DNA of 42,539 nt, taken from NCBI GenBank assembly GCA_041178545.1, contig JBEGVB010000115.1, positions 1 through 42,539 of the forward strand. The letters run 5' to 3'. The stretch's first letter is position 1. Every line of letters starts with the position of its first letter. The stretch is from JBEATZ01 sp041178545 (lineage in GTDB: Bacteria > Planctomycetota > UBA1135 > UBA2386). The notes beneath the pieces were generated by a model. It was not told the origin of the DNA. It saw nothing but the letters and a program-made list of their open reading frames with translations, and did not search any database. A program made the position numbers and the translations under genes. Positions 42,129 to 42,539 of this stretch are shown one piece after another.

Positions 42129-42539
42129 GCGAGGTGAGGGAGCGGAGGGAGAGGGCGCGCGGGCGTGGCGCGGGGGAGGGAAGAGAGGCAGGGGAGCGGG
42201 AGCGGTAGTTGAGGCGGATGGCGTGCTGGGTGAGGAGCGGGAGCGGAGGGAGAAACTGTGACGGGGGAGAGGGCACGCGGACGCGGCGCGGGCGGTGGGG
42301 GAGGTGGCGGCCTGGTGGTGGAGCGTGCGCGGAGACGGAGGCTGGAAGAGAGGCCGGGGCACGGGAGCGGTGGTTGAGGCGGATGGCGTGGTGGGTGAGG
42401 AGCGGGGATGGAGGGAGAAACTGTGAGGGGGAGAGGGCGCGCGGGCGTGGCGCGGCGGATGGGGAGGTGGCGGCGTGGTGTTGGAGCGCGCGCGGGGACG
42501 GAGGCTGGAAGAGAGGGCCGGGGAGCGGGAGCGGTGGTT
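42129..42539. repeat. G-rich tandem repeat array of about 164 bp units, running off the window
   Basis: No gene is supported here. Units begin with GAGAGGGC at 42149, 42267 and 42431. Inner landmarks recur at similar distances: GAGGCGGATG at 42211 and 42376 (165), GAAACTGTG at 42252 and 42417 (165), GCTGGAAGAG at 42341 and 42504 (163), and GAGCGGTGGTT ending at 42375 and 42539 (164). The first unit is 118 bp and lacks an internal block of about 46 bp; a partial unit precedes it. The plus strand is strongly purine- and G-rich. The 163-165 bp spacing breaks reading frames between units, which argues against a protein repeat. Confidence 0.85.

Noticed and set aside
42126..42362. Small minus-strand open frame in the repeat array
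   Set aside because: The translation is Ser/Pro/Arg low-complexity sequence, and the unit spacing shifts frame between copies.
42129..42539. CRISPR array
   Set aside because: Units are about 164 bp, similar along their whole length, and not short repeats separated by unique spacers; no cas genes are present.

Overview
The window is about 42.5 kb of very GC-rich, gene-dense bacterial chromosome. It has an lpxA gene (so lipid A and an outer membrane), several lipoproteins, a beta-barrel-like protein, and a group typical of Planctomycetota: a Tat-exported Gfo/Idh/MocA oxidoreductase, a Tat-exported hydroxypyruvate-isomerase-like TIM barrel and a SUMF1-type lipoprotein. My best guess is an environmental planctomycete or a close high-GC relative. 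This rests on gene content only; there is no rRNA. I see no phage, insertion sequence, CRISPR array, tRNA or sign of recent transfer.

Layout. 0.1-3.1 kb: a tightly overlapped operon of a coiled-coil lipoprotein, a secreted alpha/alpha-toroid (prenyltransferase-repeat) protein and a fusion of a thioredoxin-like [2Fe-2S] ferredoxin with a methyltransferase. 3.2-5.8 kb: two secreted proteins of unknown function flanking a BtuF-like binding protein without signal peptide. 5.9-9.3 kb: proS, then an ECF sigma factor with an overlapping membrane anti-sigma-like gene. 9.3-14.8 kb: membrane glycosyltransferases (GT39-like and GT87-like), an EamA transporter, a BtpA-like protein and a GT4 glycosyltransferase. 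14.8-22.3 kb: a beta-barrel candidate, a minus-strand operon of lpxA and two M16-like chains without a zinc motif, and a divergent PTS enzyme I. 22.4-27.2 kb: an AlkA-like glycosylase, a Dus tRNA-dihydrouridine synthase, a GNAT acetyltransferase, metF and pepP. 27.2-31.9 kb: surface-glycan genes, including a deacetylase-GT2 fusion, an initiating sugar-phosphate transferase and a GT39-like protein. 32-34.2 kb: a flavin monooxygenase/Old Yellow Enzyme fusion. 34.3-36.2 kb: two tandem secreted cysteine-rich proteins. 36.3-39.7 kb: the Tat/SUMF1 sugar module. 39.7-42.1 kb: an M28 peptidase and peptidase E. 42.1 kb to the end: a G-rich tandem repeat of about 164 bp that runs off the window.

How it works together. 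Four-base start/stop overlaps (GTGA or ATGA) recur and mark operons. Many genes that open a transcription unit have a TANNNT-like hexamer 6-10 bases before the start codon, which suggests leaderless or near-leaderless transcripts; others have a clear Shine-Dalgarno site. Several 3' ends carry GC-rich hairpins with related arms (GAGCCGC...GCGGCTC) and no real T tract. The most unusual items are the ferredoxin-methyltransferase operon, the NodB-GT2 fusion with a decayed metal site, the paired M16-like chains beside lpxA, the enzyme I without its usual cysteine, the Cys-Cys-tailed tandem proteins and the repeat at the right edge.
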